Assembly: GCA_016704325.1 (NCBI GenBank)
Contig: JADJAG010000004.1
Span: 744,001-808,000, forward strand
From: Chitinophagaceae bacterium
Lineage (GTDB): Bacteria; Bacteroidota; Bacteroidia; Chitinophagales; UBA10324
Direction: 5' to 3'
DNA: 64,000 nt
Shown here one piece after another: positions 7,265 to 17,090 of this stretch (positions within the stretch are counted from its first letter, which is position 1; every line of letters starts with the position of its first letter). The notes beneath the pieces are model-generated. The model did no database searches. It saw only the letters and a program-made list of their open reading frames with translations, and was not told where the DNA came from. The translations under genes were made by a program, and so were the position numbers.

Positions 7265-10132
7265 CTACTGAATAATCACTTTATGCAGTATCGTATTGGA
7301 GTTGGTTTTTACCTCCAGGAAGTAGATCCCTTTAGCAAACCTGCTTAAGTCCAGGTTCAGATTTTTATCAATACCGATACCTTCTTCAAATTGCGAGAGC
7401 ATTAAATTGCCTGCAACATCCGTTAAACGCAGGTGCACGGTTTCACTCCATGGACTAGCCGATGTAATGGTAACTATGCCCGCTGAAGGATTTGGGAATA
7501 CCTGCATTTCACCCGAACCCGGCAGTTTTTCAATACCTGAAAAAATGTCCACAAACACAGTGACCGGTATGCGTTCACTGATGCAAACAGATGGAATTTT
7601 CTGAATCTCCCAATCATAGAAATAGTAGTACAAATCGTTTCCAAACGGTGAACCGGTGAGTGAAACGAGATCCTGAATAACATAAGGATAATCTACCCCT
7701 GCATCGCTTCGCTGCAAACGAGGGCCATCCGTACCAAGTAAGATGTTGTTTTGATTGCTGTTGGTGCCAAGTTCATAATTGTTGCCCGGTACCAGGTTAA
7801 AGTTCAGCGTAATGCGGTTAGTACCATCCGGAATATTCACCATAACACTTTGCAACAATGCACCATTGCTTTTCTTCCATTCAATCAGCCGTTCACCCGG
7901 TGAATCGGTATATACTTTCACTGATTTAAGTAGGCAACTTTCGGTGACATTGAATATGATGGCACTGTTTGTACTGCCGCTTCCGCTGTATAAATTGCCT
8001 TCATGATTTGTTTGACCCGTGTAGAGTGTATCAGCTCCGTAGGCAACTGCATTTTCGGCATAGTAGGTGGTGGTATCTGTTAAGAAGGGGGTTTCAAAAG
8101 TAGTCCCTGTGCCTAAAGGTAATCCTCCAATGGGCGCTTCGTACCAGCTTATTGTTTCACCGCTGGCTGTTAACGTAGCAAAGCCCGGAACCGTTAAGAC
8201 TACATCTGCAGTAACCGGAGGAGGTGCTGATAAAACATCCACTACAATTGCTTCCGATGTCCATTCCTGGCAAGTGCCTGGTGTGGCTACTGTATAGGTG
8301 CCTGACTCCGTAACGGTAATTGATGGTGTTGTTTCACCGGATGACCAAGTATAGGTTGTTCCGGGAGGGCCAGACAAGACAACACTTCCGCCCTGGCAAA
8401 AAGACAATTCACCACTTACCGTTATCACAGGAATCTCTGCAGGGTTTTGCGTGATGGTGATCACCTTCGAACTGGTAAAGCATTCATTGGAAGAGGATGC
8501 AATTTTCACGCTATAGTCTCCGCTTGTACTAACCTCTATGGAAGAGGTAGTTTCACCATTCGACCACAGATAGGAATAATCAGCCGGCACAGCAGATGCC
8601 GTAAGTGTTACTGATTCGCCCGGACAAATAACCGTGCCTCCATTGTTGCTGATGGTCAGGTCAGGTGTTACACATTCATTTTCACGTATGGTGATAAACT
8701 GATCTATGGCCGGATTCAGTATGGTAGTACTCATGCCGGAAGGCCATTGCACAACAATGGAATCGATTACTGTTGTTGTTCCCGTACCAAAATGAAGGTT
8801 GGCTGTATTGCAGGTGCCATAACTTTCACCTGCATGCACTTCGCGTAGCTGCACTCCCCAATCGCCGTAAATTTTTGCGCGTGCACCCAGCGCACCCATG
8901 TTACTGGATGTTCCGATTAGATTGAGTGTAACAAAGTGATTGCCATTGCCTGTTGTATTCATCCAGTAAACATCATCAACGGTGGAAGGGGAGGTATAGA
9001 TATAAGCATAGCTGGCATACACATCTATTAATCCGTCGTGATTGAGATCTCCGATGGCAAACGATTCCATGTTTTCATTGCCGAATATTCCGGGAAGCAG
9101 GGTAAAGGTTTTGTCGCCATTGTTATGAAAGAACTGATAGCTGCTACCCGTTACCAGTATGTCAACAAAACCATCATTATCGAAATCTTCCATTACAGAT
9201 TCAATGGGGATAATATTCAGGCTGAATCCTGAACCGGCAGTGATGTTAGTCATATGGCCGGTTCCGTCATTTTCCAGCAGGTTGGCCGGCACATCGTAGT
9301 CTGTTTGAATCACATCGAGATCGCCATCATTGTCAATGTCGGCGAAATTGGCTGTCCAGGTCTGTGCGCTGTCAGCCAATCCATAGGCAGCAGCATCAGA
9401 AGTATAATTGTTGTTGCCATCATTTACAAAAAGTACGTCAATGCGTCTGCCGTCGTCAGGATCATTTACTGCCTGCCTGCATTTGGCAATGTACAGATCA
9501 ACATCTCCATCATTATCAAAATCTGTAAAAACGCTTCCATAATTGCCGGAGTCATCTGTATCTGTCACATCAAAATCAATGATGTTTGATACAATGAAAT
9601 TTCCGCTGCCATTATTCAGCCAGATATGATTTTCCGCATTGTCGTCACAACCGAAAATATCTGCCCACCCGTCATTATTTATATCGGCAAAGTTGATGTT
9701 CTGCAGGAAGAAATTAGAAGCAGGTAGACTATATAAAGTGCCGGCTGAACCGTCGTCATTCATTTTAAAAATTTTAACTGCCGGACCTACACCACCTGCT
9801 ACAATATCTTTTATACCATTATGGTCAACATCGGCCACACACAGTCCCCACGCCCAGGAAACACCTCCGCCAAAATCACCAATGTACGTATGACTGAACT
9901 GCAAACCGGGACGCTGATAATCGATGTACAGCATATGCGCCTGATCGAGTCTTACAATATCATCCAGCCCATCGCCATTTACATCTACCACAGCTGTCGG
10001 GCAACCGCTGTGAATGTCAGTTGCACTTAGTTTTGAATTGGCATTGGTGAAACTGACCTGTGCCTGTGAATCTTCCGCAATAACAGATAATACAGGTAAT
10101 AACAGAAAGAAGAACTTCGTAAAACTACTCAT
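7265..10132 (-). CDS. T9SS-exported FG-GAP/VCBS repeat protein with ASPIC/UnbV and Ig-like domains
   Basis: 955 aa from the ATG at 10132, where a clear signal peptide begins (MSSFTKFFFLLLPVLSVIAE). An in-frame ATG at 10279 would add 49 residues read through REP-like DNA and is rejected. Domains in order: at least seven FG-GAP/VCBS blades with calcium loops such as DVNGDGLDDI, DINNDGWADI, DFDNDGDVDL and DLNHDGLIDV; an ASPIC/UnbV domain (GARAKIYGDWG ... VQWPSG); two Ig-like repeats with WSSGETTPSI-type motifs; a region resembling a fibronectin/Ig module; and a C-terminal T9SS type A sorting domain (FPNPSAGIVTI ... KGIYFLEVKT). Predicted cell-surface or secreted adhesin-like protein. Ligand unknown. 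Confidence 0.88.
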   Translation of the reverse strand: MSSFTKFFFLLLPVLSVIAEDSQAQVSFTNANSKLSATDIHSGCPTAVVDVNGDGLDDIVRLDQAHMLYIDYQRPGLQFSHTYIGDFGGGVSWAWGLCVADVDHNGIKDIVAGGVGPAVKIFKMNDDGSAGTLYSLPASNFFLQNINFADINNDGWADIFGCDDNAENHIWLNNGSGNFIVSNIIDFDVTDTDDSGNYGSVFTDFDNDGDVDLYIAKCRQAVNDPDDGRRIDVLFVNDGNNNYTSDAAAYGLADSAQTWTANFADIDNDGDLDVIQTDYDVPANLLENDGTGHMTNITAGSGFSLNIIPIESVMEDFDNDGFVDILVTGSSYQFFHNNGDKTFTLLPGIFGNENMESFAIGDLNHDGLIDVYASYAYIYTSPSTVDDVYWMNTTGNGNHFVTLNLIGTSSNMGALGARAKIYGDWGVQLREVHAGESYGTCNTANLHFGTGTTTVIDSIVVQWPSGMSTTILNPAIDQFITIRENECVTPDLTISNNGGTVICPGESVTLTASAVPADYSYLWSNGETTSSIEVSTSGDYSVKIASSSNECFTSSKVITITQNPAEIPVITVSGELSFCQGGSVVLSGPPGTTYTWSSGETTPSITVTESGTYTVATPGTCQEWTSEAIVVDVLSAPPPVTADVVLTVPGFATLTASGETISWYEAPIGGLPLGTGTTFETPFLTDTTTYYAENAVAYGADTLYTGQTNHEGNLYSGSGSTNSAIIFNVTESCLLKSVKVYTDSPGERLIEWKKSNGALLQSVMVNIPDGTNRITLNFNLVPGNNYELGTNSNQNNILLGTDGPRLQRSDAGVDYPYVIQDLVSLTGSPFGNDLYYYFYDWEIQKIPSVCISERIPVTVFVDIFSGIEKLPGSGEMQVFPNPSAGIVTITSASPWSETVHLRLTDVAGNLMLSQFEEGIGIDKNLNLDLSRFAKGIYFLEVKTNSNTILHKVIIQ

Positions 10133-10224
10133 GAGATAAATGATTGTAAGGTGGCCTGAATCGAAATCTAAAAGTAAACAAACTGCGGCTGGTGAAGCAA
10201 AAAATTGTCTTGAACTGCTGGTTG

Positions 10225-10390
10225 GTACCCTGAGCGAAGTCACAAATTTTTGCTCCCTGAGCGAAGCCGAAGGGCGCAAAAATTTATCTCACTCTTCCCG
10301 AAAATCCGGCGCTCCGGCTCCGCTCAACGACCGGATTTTCCCTGCCCTGAGCGGGCCGAAGGGTAGTTCCTGAGCGAAGTCGAAGGGTGC
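10225..10390. repeat. Cluster of REP-like palindromic repeats
   Basis: Copies or part copies of CCCTGAGCGAAGTCGAAGGG begin near 10228, 10255, 10345 and 10369. The second is framed by perfect 10-bp arms AAATTTTTGC (10244-10253) and GCAAAAATTT (10276-10285). A neighbouring hairpin has arms GAAAATCCGG (10300-10309) and CCGGATTTTC (10331-10340). It lies in the gap between two - strand T9SS genes. No coding potential is supported here. Confidence 0.7.
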
Positions 10391-10438
10391 ATGATCCACT
10401 GCAATGCCCGTCCCGATTCATTAGGATTGGTTACAACA

Positions 10439-12385
10439 TTACATCCTCAACACTTTAAATACAAACCTTCCTTCCATGGTGGTAAATTCCAACAGGTACA
10501 TGCCCTTTTGCTCCGGCAACTGCACTGGTATGGAGTTTGAATTTTTGTTGATTGTGATACCGGACATCAATGCTCCATCACTTGAATAGATGGCAACCGA
10601 ATAAATCAATAGTTTGCTTTTGTTATCTACCAGCACAACACCGGATTGATTGAGTGTGTTATGGATATTTAATTGGTGGCTGACAGCAATTTGAGGCATT
10701 GCATTGATCACTGGAGTCAGCAATTGCGTAGAAGCCATTAGGACAGGTGTACGATCTGCTTCAAAATACATATTCCTGAACGTATCAATGGCTGCACTGC
10801 TGTAAGCAAACATTTCTTCGAGATAGCCCGGAGGAACAGTCTGATAGTACACCGCCGCAGATACACTCAATATGCCACTGTAACTGCTGACCGGAATGTG
10901 ATAGTGTACAAAATCAACTCCGGTTCCTTCCGAAAAGGCATTCTTGTTAAAATCCGGATCCGTCAATGCATCGCCCACTATTTGCACGGTATCGTACACA
11001 GGATGGGTTGATACAAATCCTTCCGGTGGTAAACGGTTGTCTTTCAGCATCTGATCAGCACGTTCCAGTACCGTGGTAACAGAGCCGGTTACATCACCCA
11101 TTACCATCTCATACAACTGTGACTGTGATGCATGATTAATCATATTGTAATGCGGCTCAAATGCAGGATCAATATTCTTCACTTCAAAATTCGAATCAAA
11201 AGTGCCGGATTGAAATACCGTATCCAGCATTTGATCGGTAACTACAAGTTGTACCACGGCCCTGCGGCTTGGATAGCCCGACGGAAATTTGTGGCCGGCT
11301 TTGTTAGCTATCCGCAACCTGATAAACAGCGTATCCGTTGAAACACTGTCCAGGAAGGCTGTCAGGGTAAGTGTCTTTTGCTGCAACAACCTGTAGGTAG
11401 CTGCCAGTGTTGAATCAAAATTAATATCAGGAGCAGTGATACCCAGGGCTGTTTTATTTTCTTTAATCAGTTTAATCATGAAGGCGTTACCTCCGGAAAA
11501 CTGATGCTGATTAAAAGGAGAACGTGGGGCAAGGGCAAGAATATTGTTGGCAATCACCACCGAGTCGGTGACTTCAGGCATATGACATTTTTGGCAGGTG
11601 ATGTTATCTGTTGCGTATCCGGAATTAAGCCATTCATGAAAAGTAGCCTGTTCAATAAATGTATTCCCTGTATAATTGCCATCAAGGTCCACCGATTGTG
11701 TAATCAAAGTATGACACGATGCACATACCTCCGATTTGCTGATATGCGTGCTGAATGTCGGTGTAAATCCTTCATACAACTGCATCGGACCTGCCAGCGG
11801 ATTCAGGAATGGGCCAAATTGTTTCTTGCTGGTGTCATAAGGAATGTTTCCTGAAAAAGGAGTACCACCTGCTGCCAAACCTATTTCATGACAACCTCCA
11901 CAGGACACACCATCTAATCCTAATGTATCATTTACGAGGTCCTCTATGGTATAATTGGTTTCGCCATGATACACTGCGGTGAAATGCCCCATAGGTGCAT
12001 GGCAGGAGGTACATTTCGTTTGCAGTGCTGCAGCATGACCAGGATTAACCAAAATCTCATGGCTCACCTTTGCCCGCCACAACGGATCTCTTGCGGAATT
12101 GGCCATCATAGTCGTTTGCCAGTCGTCATAAAGATTGATATCCACTCCGTTTGCATCTACATTGGCCATTTGCAATGTATCATAACCATGGCATCCCTTG
12201 CACCGGATAGAGCCAAGAAAATATTGACCGGAGTCTATTGGAGACAGGATTCCCGATTCTTCGAAGTAAGACCTTTCCAATGTGGTATGAAATGGTTGTG
12301 CATCATTCTGCTGAATAGAAAGAAAACTAAGCAACAGTACTGCGCCAATACAAAATAAATAAAGCAGGCGCCTGGAAAACTGCAT
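10439..12385 (-). CDS. Exported pentaheme cytochrome c with T9SS sorting domain
   Basis: 648 aa from the ATG at 12385, which starts a signal peptide (MQFSRRLLYLFCIGAVLLLS); an upstream in-frame start at 12487 adds 34 residues and is less likely. Five CxxCH heme-binding motifs are visible: CKGCH, CTSCH, CGGCH, CASCH and CQKCH, all in the N-terminal half, in the style of cytochrome c554/NrfB-like multiheme proteins. The C-terminal half is beta-rich and ends in a T9SS-like sorting domain (IYSSDGALMSG ... KGMYLLEFTT). It is predicted to be exported and may transfer electrons at or outside the outer membrane. The electron partner is not visible in the neighbourhood. Confidence 0.85.
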   Translation of the reverse strand: MQFSRRLLYLFCIGAVLLLSFLSIQQNDAQPFHTTLERSYFEESGILSPIDSGQYFLGSIRCKGCHGYDTLQMANVDANGVDINLYDDWQTTMMANSARDPLWRAKVSHEILVNPGHAAALQTKCTSCHAPMGHFTAVYHGETNYTIEDLVNDTLGLDGVSCGGCHEIGLAAGGTPFSGNIPYDTSKKQFGPFLNPLAGPMQLYEGFTPTFSTHISKSEVCASCHTLITQSVDLDGNYTGNTFIEQATFHEWLNSGYATDNITCQKCHMPEVTDSVVIANNILALAPRSPFNQHQFSGGNAFMIKLIKENKTALGITAPDINFDSTLAATYRLLQQKTLTLTAFLDSVSTDTLFIRLRIANKAGHKFPSGYPSRRAVVQLVVTDQMLDTVFQSGTFDSNFEVKNIDPAFEPHYNMINHASQSQLYEMVMGDVTGSVTTVLERADQMLKDNRLPPEGFVSTHPVYDTVQIVGDALTDPDFNKNAFSEGTGVDFVHYHIPVSSYSGILSVSAAVYYQTVPPGYLEEMFAYSSAAIDTFRNMYFEADRTPVLMASTQLLTPVINAMPQIAVSHQLNIHNTLNQSGVVLVDNKSKLLIYSVAIYSSDGALMSGITINKNSNSIPVQLPEQKGMYLLEFTTMEGRFVFKVLRM

Positions 12386-12496
12386 GATGGCTGGAAGTAA
12401 TGAAATGCGAAAGTAACGATATGGCACCAATAAAAATGCAAATAACCTGGTTAGGGTGTACGACAATTCGTTCATCTTGTCAGGCAATGGTTGGTG

Positions 12497-12544
12497 GGTT
12501 AAATGGTTAAATGGTTAAATGGTCAAATGGTCAAATGGTCAAAT
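12497..12544. repeat. 8-bp tandem repeat (6 copies)
   Basis: Three copies of GGTTAAAT followed by three of GGTCAAAT. It sits directly upstream of the cytochrome gene, so copy-number change could alter the spacing of its promoter. Confidence 0.8.
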
Positions 12545-12711
12545 TGCTGCGGCGAAGCCGATCACTTGCTATTCTGTAGTCACTGCTCTACTTTACTCAC
12601 TTACTCAAATACTTAATACTCAATTTCAACACCCAATAATTAATTATCCAATTTGTCGTAGACCCCCTGGTTAAATGCAATTCCTCCTCTATGTTTTCTA
12701 AGGTCAAAAAA

Positions 12712-13660
12712 GGTAACCACGGAGAACTCAGAGAAAAAAATTTGTAGATCTAGTCTGATGCGCTTACACCTCAGTGAACTCTGTGGTTTCAAAAAAGGTA
12801 GCCACAAAGAACACAGAGAAAAATATTTGTAGATCTAGCCTGATGCAATTCCACCTCAGTGAACTCTGTTGTTTCAAAAATGGTAGCCACAAAGAACAGA
12901 GAGAAACATATTTGTAGATCTAGTCTGATGCAATTCCACCTCTGTGAACTCTGTGGTTTCAAAAATGGTAGCCACAAAGAACAGAGAGAAACATATTTGT
13001 AGATCTAGTCTGATGCAATTCCACCTCAGTGAACTCTGTGGTTTCAATAAAAGGTAACCACAAAGAACACAGAGAAAAATATTTGTAGATCTAGTCTGAT
13101 GCAATTCCGCCTCTGTGAACTCTGTGGTTTCAAAAATGGTAGCCACAAAGAACAGAGAGAAACATATTTGTAGATCTAGCCTGATGCAATTCCGCCTCTG
13201 TGAACTCTGTGGTTTCAAAAATGGTAACCACGGAGAGCCAGAGAAGAATATTTATAGAAATAGTCTGATGCAATTCCCCCTCTGTGCCCTCTGTGGTTTC
13301 AAAAATGGTAACCACGAAGAACACAGAGAAACATATTTGTAGATCAAGTCTGATGCAATTCCACCTCTGTGCCCTCTGTGGTTTCAAAAACGGTAGCCAC
13401 AAAGAACAGAGAGAAACATATTTGTAGATCTAGTCTGATGCAATTCCACCTCAGTGAACTCTGTGGTTTCAAAAACGGTAGCCACAAAGAACAGAGAGAA
13501 ACATATTTGTAGATCTAGTCTGATGCAATTCCGCCTCTGTGAACTCTGTGGTTTCAAAAATGGTAACCACGAAGAACACAGAGAAACATATTTGTAGATC
13601 AAGTCTGATGCAATTCCACCTCTGTGCCCTCTGTGGTTTCAAAAACGGTAGCCAAAAAGA
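12712..13660. repeat. Tandem array of an 85-bp repeat (12 starts)
   Basis: The word GGTARCCAC starts at 12712, 12797, 12882, 12967, 13053, 13138, 13223, 13307, 13392, 13477, 13562 and 13647, giving a period of 84-86 bp over about 950 bp. Each unit contains an arm ACCACAAAGAACACAGAG, a central TTTGTAGATCTAGTCTGATG with the palindrome TAGATCTA, and a second arm CTCTGTGAACTCTGTGGT that pairs with the first (15 of 18 positions). Units therefore can form long hairpins. Neighbouring units differ at a few sites. Short ORFs through the array are artefacts of its period. There are no variable spacers, so it is not a CRISPR. Function unknown. Confidence 0.92.
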
Positions 13661-13869
13661 AAAAATAGTAAATACTGATATGAATCTCGTTTAATGCAAT
13701 CCCCCTTCTCTATGGTTAAAAAAATGTAAACCAAAAGAACAAAAGGAAATTGAGGAAACTCCAGTCATTTTACTTCAGCAATCGGGAATTTTAAAAATCT
13801 TACAAAGGTTACCGGAAATTTTTTTAACTTCATGCCGCATGCCTTATTAACACCAAATTTTTTTTGAAC

Positions 13870-14298
13870 ATGAACGTAAATGACATACTCCGCCGGAAAA
13901 GCAACCAGATCTTTTCGATTCCTCCAACCGCCTCTGTCTATGATGCCCTTACCCTGATGTCAGAAAAAAACCTCGGAGGGGTATTGGTAATGAATGGTGA
14001 TCAACTTGCTGGCATATTCACTGAACGCGACTATGCACGTAAGATAATCCTGCTGGGCCGCTCCTCCAAAGATACCCCCATCACCGAAGTAATGACTTCC
14101 AGCGTACGCACCATCAGCAGGGATACAGAGATAGATGACTGTATGAAAATGATGACTGAAAAAACCATTCGTCACCTGCCTGTGGTCGAGAATGGCAAGG
14201 TGGTCGGTCTCGTTTCAATCGGTGATGTCGTTAAGCTCCTCATTGAAGAACAGAAAGGCATTATTGATCACCTGCAGAGTTATATTGCCGGTCAATAA
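13870..14298 (+). CDS. CBS-domain protein
   Basis: 142 aa made of a pair of CBS domains (Bateman module), which usually bind adenosine nucleotides as an energy sensor. The first domain has PPTASVYDALTLMSEKNLGGVLVMNGDQLAGIFTERD-type residues (about 20-55), the second IDDCMKMMTEKTIRHLPVVENGKVVGLVSIGDVV (about 96-130), each ending with the expected G-[IL]-[FV]-[ST]-x-x-D pattern. No fused effector domain is present. ATG at 13870 is used instead of the TTG at 13864. It is located just upstream of glycogen genes; a role in sensing energy state there is inference. Confidence 0.88.
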   Translation: MNVNDILRRKSNQIFSIPPTASVYDALTLMSEKNLGGVLVMNGDQLAGIFTERDYARKIILLGRSSKDTPITEVMTSSVRTISRDTEIDDCMKMMTEKTIRHLPVVENGKVVGLVSIGDVVKLLIEEQKGIIDHLQSYIAGQ

Positions 14299-14612
14299 TA
14301 TTCCTGCACAGCTAAATAGTAAGATGTTCATCACAGGACAAAGCATCCGGTTCTGCAAAGTAACTGTACCGTTTACCCGGTTCAAAAAGCAATGGTATTA
14401 TTTTAGTCCGGAATAATTTTTAAGCATTCCATTTTTTAGTCACATAGCCCGGGTTATGGATCATAAATGATTATTCTTACCTATGATATTTCTCATTCTT
14501 AAGTACTTCACAAACATGAAACTTGCAAAGTGAATGTGTTTTTTATTACCATTGAGGTATGCCATCAATACATCAAAAGGATTGAACCACTAAATGAACA
14601 TCGTTTAATGTT
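14299..14612. other. Intergenic region, no feature recognised
   Basis: AT-rich leader of glgP. No hairpin, repeat or small gene could be supported. Confidence 0.5.
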
Positions 14613-17069
14613 ATGAGCAACTTGAATATACGCACCGGCATAAAACCCGAAGAAATCAAGCAGGCAATTTTGGATCACTTGCATTTTACTGTTGGTAGAT
14701 CACCCGGGTTGGCCACACAGAATGACTGGTATATGTCTGTTGCCTACAGCCTCCGCGACAGGATGATGGAAGACTGGATTGATACCCTGCACCGGCATAA
14801 GAAAGGTGATTTCAAGATCGTGGGTTATCTGTCAGCCGAATTCCTGATGGGGCCACATATGGGCAATGCGCTGATCAGCCTGGGAATTGATGATGAAGTG
14901 AGGAAGGCCATAGAAATGCTGGAATTGGATTTCAATATTATACTTCACCAGGAAGAAGAACCCGGTTTAGGAAATGGCGGCCTGGGCAGACTGGCAGCTT
15001 GTTATATGGACTCTCTTTCTGCTCTTGGCGTGCATGCCATCGGTTATGGCATTCGATATGAATATGGCATTTTCGATCAGCAGATCGTTGAAGGTAAGCA
15101 AATTGAAATAAGCGATAAGTGGCTTCGTAATGGCAATCCCTGGGAAATTTTACAACCCAATATATCCTATGCTGTAAACTTCGGAGGCCATACTGAATCT
15201 TATATTGATGACGAGGAAAACTACCGCGTAGAGTGGAAACCTGAATTCCAGGTAAGAGGCATTGCCTACGATACGCCGGTGCCCGGTTTTCGCAACAAAG
15301 CAGTAAACCTGCTTCGACTTTGGAAATCTGAAGCTATGGAATCCTTCGATTTCAGCTTGTTCAACCAGGGAAACTATGCCGGTGCCGTTGGAAAGAAAAC
15401 AGAAGCAGAAACCATCACCAAAGTATTATACCCCAACGACGAACCCGAACAAGGAAAACGATTGAGACTGATGCAACAGTATTTTTTTGTTTCCTGCTCG
15501 CTGCAGAATATTTTGCATATACAGGAGATCAGAAAAGTAAGCCTTGATGAGTTACCCGATGCGGCAGCCTTACAACTGAATGACACACATCCTTCCATTG
15601 CCGTAGCCGAATTGATGCGTTTATTGGTTGATGTGCACAACATGCCGTGGGACAAGGCCTGGCAGATCACCGTAAAAACATTTGGCTATACCAACCATAC
15701 ATTGTTACCTGAAGCATTGGAAAAATGGCCCATGGAATTATTCCGGTCGCTATTGCCCAGGCACCTGGAAATAATCCTGGAAATCAATCACCGGTTTCTG
15801 AATGAGGTGAAGGAACAGTTTCCCGGAGATGATCAGCTAATCAACCGCTTATCCATTATCGATGAAAGTGGCAGACGTTATGTGCGCATGGCACACCTGG
15901 CAGCAGCAGGTAGTCATACCATCAATGGCGTTTCTGCATTGCACACTGAGTTGCTGAAGAAAGATGTGCTTCGCGATTTTCATCATATCTCACCGGAGAA
16001 AATCATCAACATCACCAATGGTGTTACCCCAAGAAGGTGGCTGCAATTGTACAATCCGGAACTGTCAGCTCTTATTACAGAGTATATAGGAGATAAATGG
16101 ACTACCCACCTCGAAACTGAATTACAAAAATTAATTCCTTTGGCAGAAGATGCAACCTTCCGGAAAAAATGGAGGGAGGTGAAACAACTCAACAAAAGCA
16201 AACTTGCCGATAAAGTAGTTTTTCATGCAGGCATTGTCATTAATCCTGAAAGCCTTTTTGATGTACAGGTGAAACGCATTCATGAATACAAACGACAGCA
16301 CCTGAACCTGCTGCATATTATTGCACTCTATAATCGTATTAAAAAAAATCCTGCAATCAATATCGTTTCCCGTACGTTTATCTTTGGTGGCAAAGCTGCA
16401 CCCGGATATTTTCTTGCTAAAGAAATTATCAGGCTCATCAATGCAGTCGGGCAGGTGGTGAATAATGACCTCGATGTGAAAGGCAGGCTGAAAGTAGTTT
16501 TTTACCCGGATTACAATGTGAAAAACAGTGAATGGGTATACCGTGCCGCTGATCTTTCGGAACAAATTTCTACTGCCGGCAAAGAAGCCTCCGGCACCGG
16601 TAACATGAAGTTCTCCATGAATGGCGCACTTACAATCGGCACGCTTGATGGCGCAAATGTAGAAATCAGGGATGCCGTAGGCAAAGAGCATTTTTTCCTT
16701 TTCGGACTTACCACCGAAGAAGTATTTCAGCATAAAACAAAAGGGTATCAGCCTTCAAATTATGTAGAAAGCAATACCGAATTAAAGGAAGTGTTGGAAA
16801 TGATACAAAGCGGCCGTTTCTCTGAAGGAAACCCCGGATCATTCAACACAATCACCGATTCACTCCTTCAACACGATCCTTACCTGGTACTGGCCGACTT
16901 TGCGGCTTATGTAACTTGCCAGGAGACTGTTTCAGCAACCTTTAGCAACCAGGAGGAATGGACCAGGAAATCAATCCTCAATACAGCAGGTATGGGTTAT
17001 TTTTCTTCCGACCGTTCCATTCGCGAATATTGTGAGAAGGTTTGGAAGGTACCGGTAACATCCAAATGA
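14613..17069 (+). CDS. glgP: Glycogen/starch/alpha-glucan phosphorylase
   Basis: 818 aa, full length for the bacterial/eukaryotic GT35 family. It releases glucose 1-phosphate from alpha-1,4-glucan ends using phosphate and pyridoxal phosphate. Visible motifs: GNGGLGRLAACYMDSLSALG (about 121-140), RIHEYKRQHLNLLHI near 550-565, and the PLP site EASGTGNMKFSMNG with the Schiff-base lysine at Lys666, followed by ALTIGTLDGANVEI. It is followed after 21 bp by the debranching enzyme, giving a two-gene glycogen-degradation operon. Glycogen synthesis genes (glgA, glgB, glgC) are not in the window. Confidence 0.97.
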   Translation: MSNLNIRTGIKPEEIKQAILDHLHFTVGRSPGLATQNDWYMSVAYSLRDRMMEDWIDTLHRHKKGDFKIVGYLSAEFLMGPHMGNALISLGIDDEVRKAIEMLELDFNIILHQEEEPGLGNGGLGRLAACYMDSLSALGVHAIGYGIRYEYGIFDQQIVEGKQIEISDKWLRNGNPWEILQPNISYAVNFGGHTESYIDDEENYRVEWKPEFQVRGIAYDTPVPGFRNKAVNLLRLWKSEAMESFDFSLFNQGNYAGAVGKKTEAETITKVLYPNDEPEQGKRLRLMQQYFFVSCSLQNILHIQEIRKVSLDELPDAAALQLNDTHPSIAVAELMRLLVDVHNMPWDKAWQITVKTFGYTNHTLLPEALEKWPMELFRSLLPRHLEIILEINHRFLNEVKEQFPGDDQLINRLSIIDESGRRYVRMAHLAAAGSHTINGVSALHTELLKKDVLRDFHHISPEKIINITNGVTPRRWLQLYNPELSALITEYIGDKWTTHLETELQKLIPLAEDATFRKKWREVKQLNKSKLADKVVFHAGIVINPESLFDVQVKRIHEYKRQHLNLLHIIALYNRIKKNPAINIVSRTFIFGGKAAPGYFLAKEIIRLINAVGQVVNNDLDVKGRLKVVFYPDYNVKNSEWVYRAADLSEQISTAGKEASGTGNMKFSMNGALTIGTLDGANVEIRDAVGKEHFFLFGLTTEEVFQHKTKGYQPSNYVESNTELKEVLEMIQSGRFSEGNPGSFNTITDSLLQHDPYLVLADFAAYVTCQETVSATFSNQEEWTRKSILNTAGMGYFSSDRSIREYCEKVWKVPVTSK

Positions 17070-17090
17070 TCAGGCATACAAATTAAATGC

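Noticed and set aside
10132..10279. N-terminal extension of the FG-GAP protein
   Set aside because: It is translated REP-like DNA; a clean signal peptide begins at the ATG at 10132.
12789..13602. Several ORFs on both strands in the tandem array
   Set aside because: They are created by the 85-bp period (near 28 codons per unit), contain repeated phrases such as LCVLCGYLF and have no start context.
12712..13660. Possible CRISPR array
   Set aside because: The whole 85-bp unit repeats, including the middle; there are no unique spacers and no cas genes.
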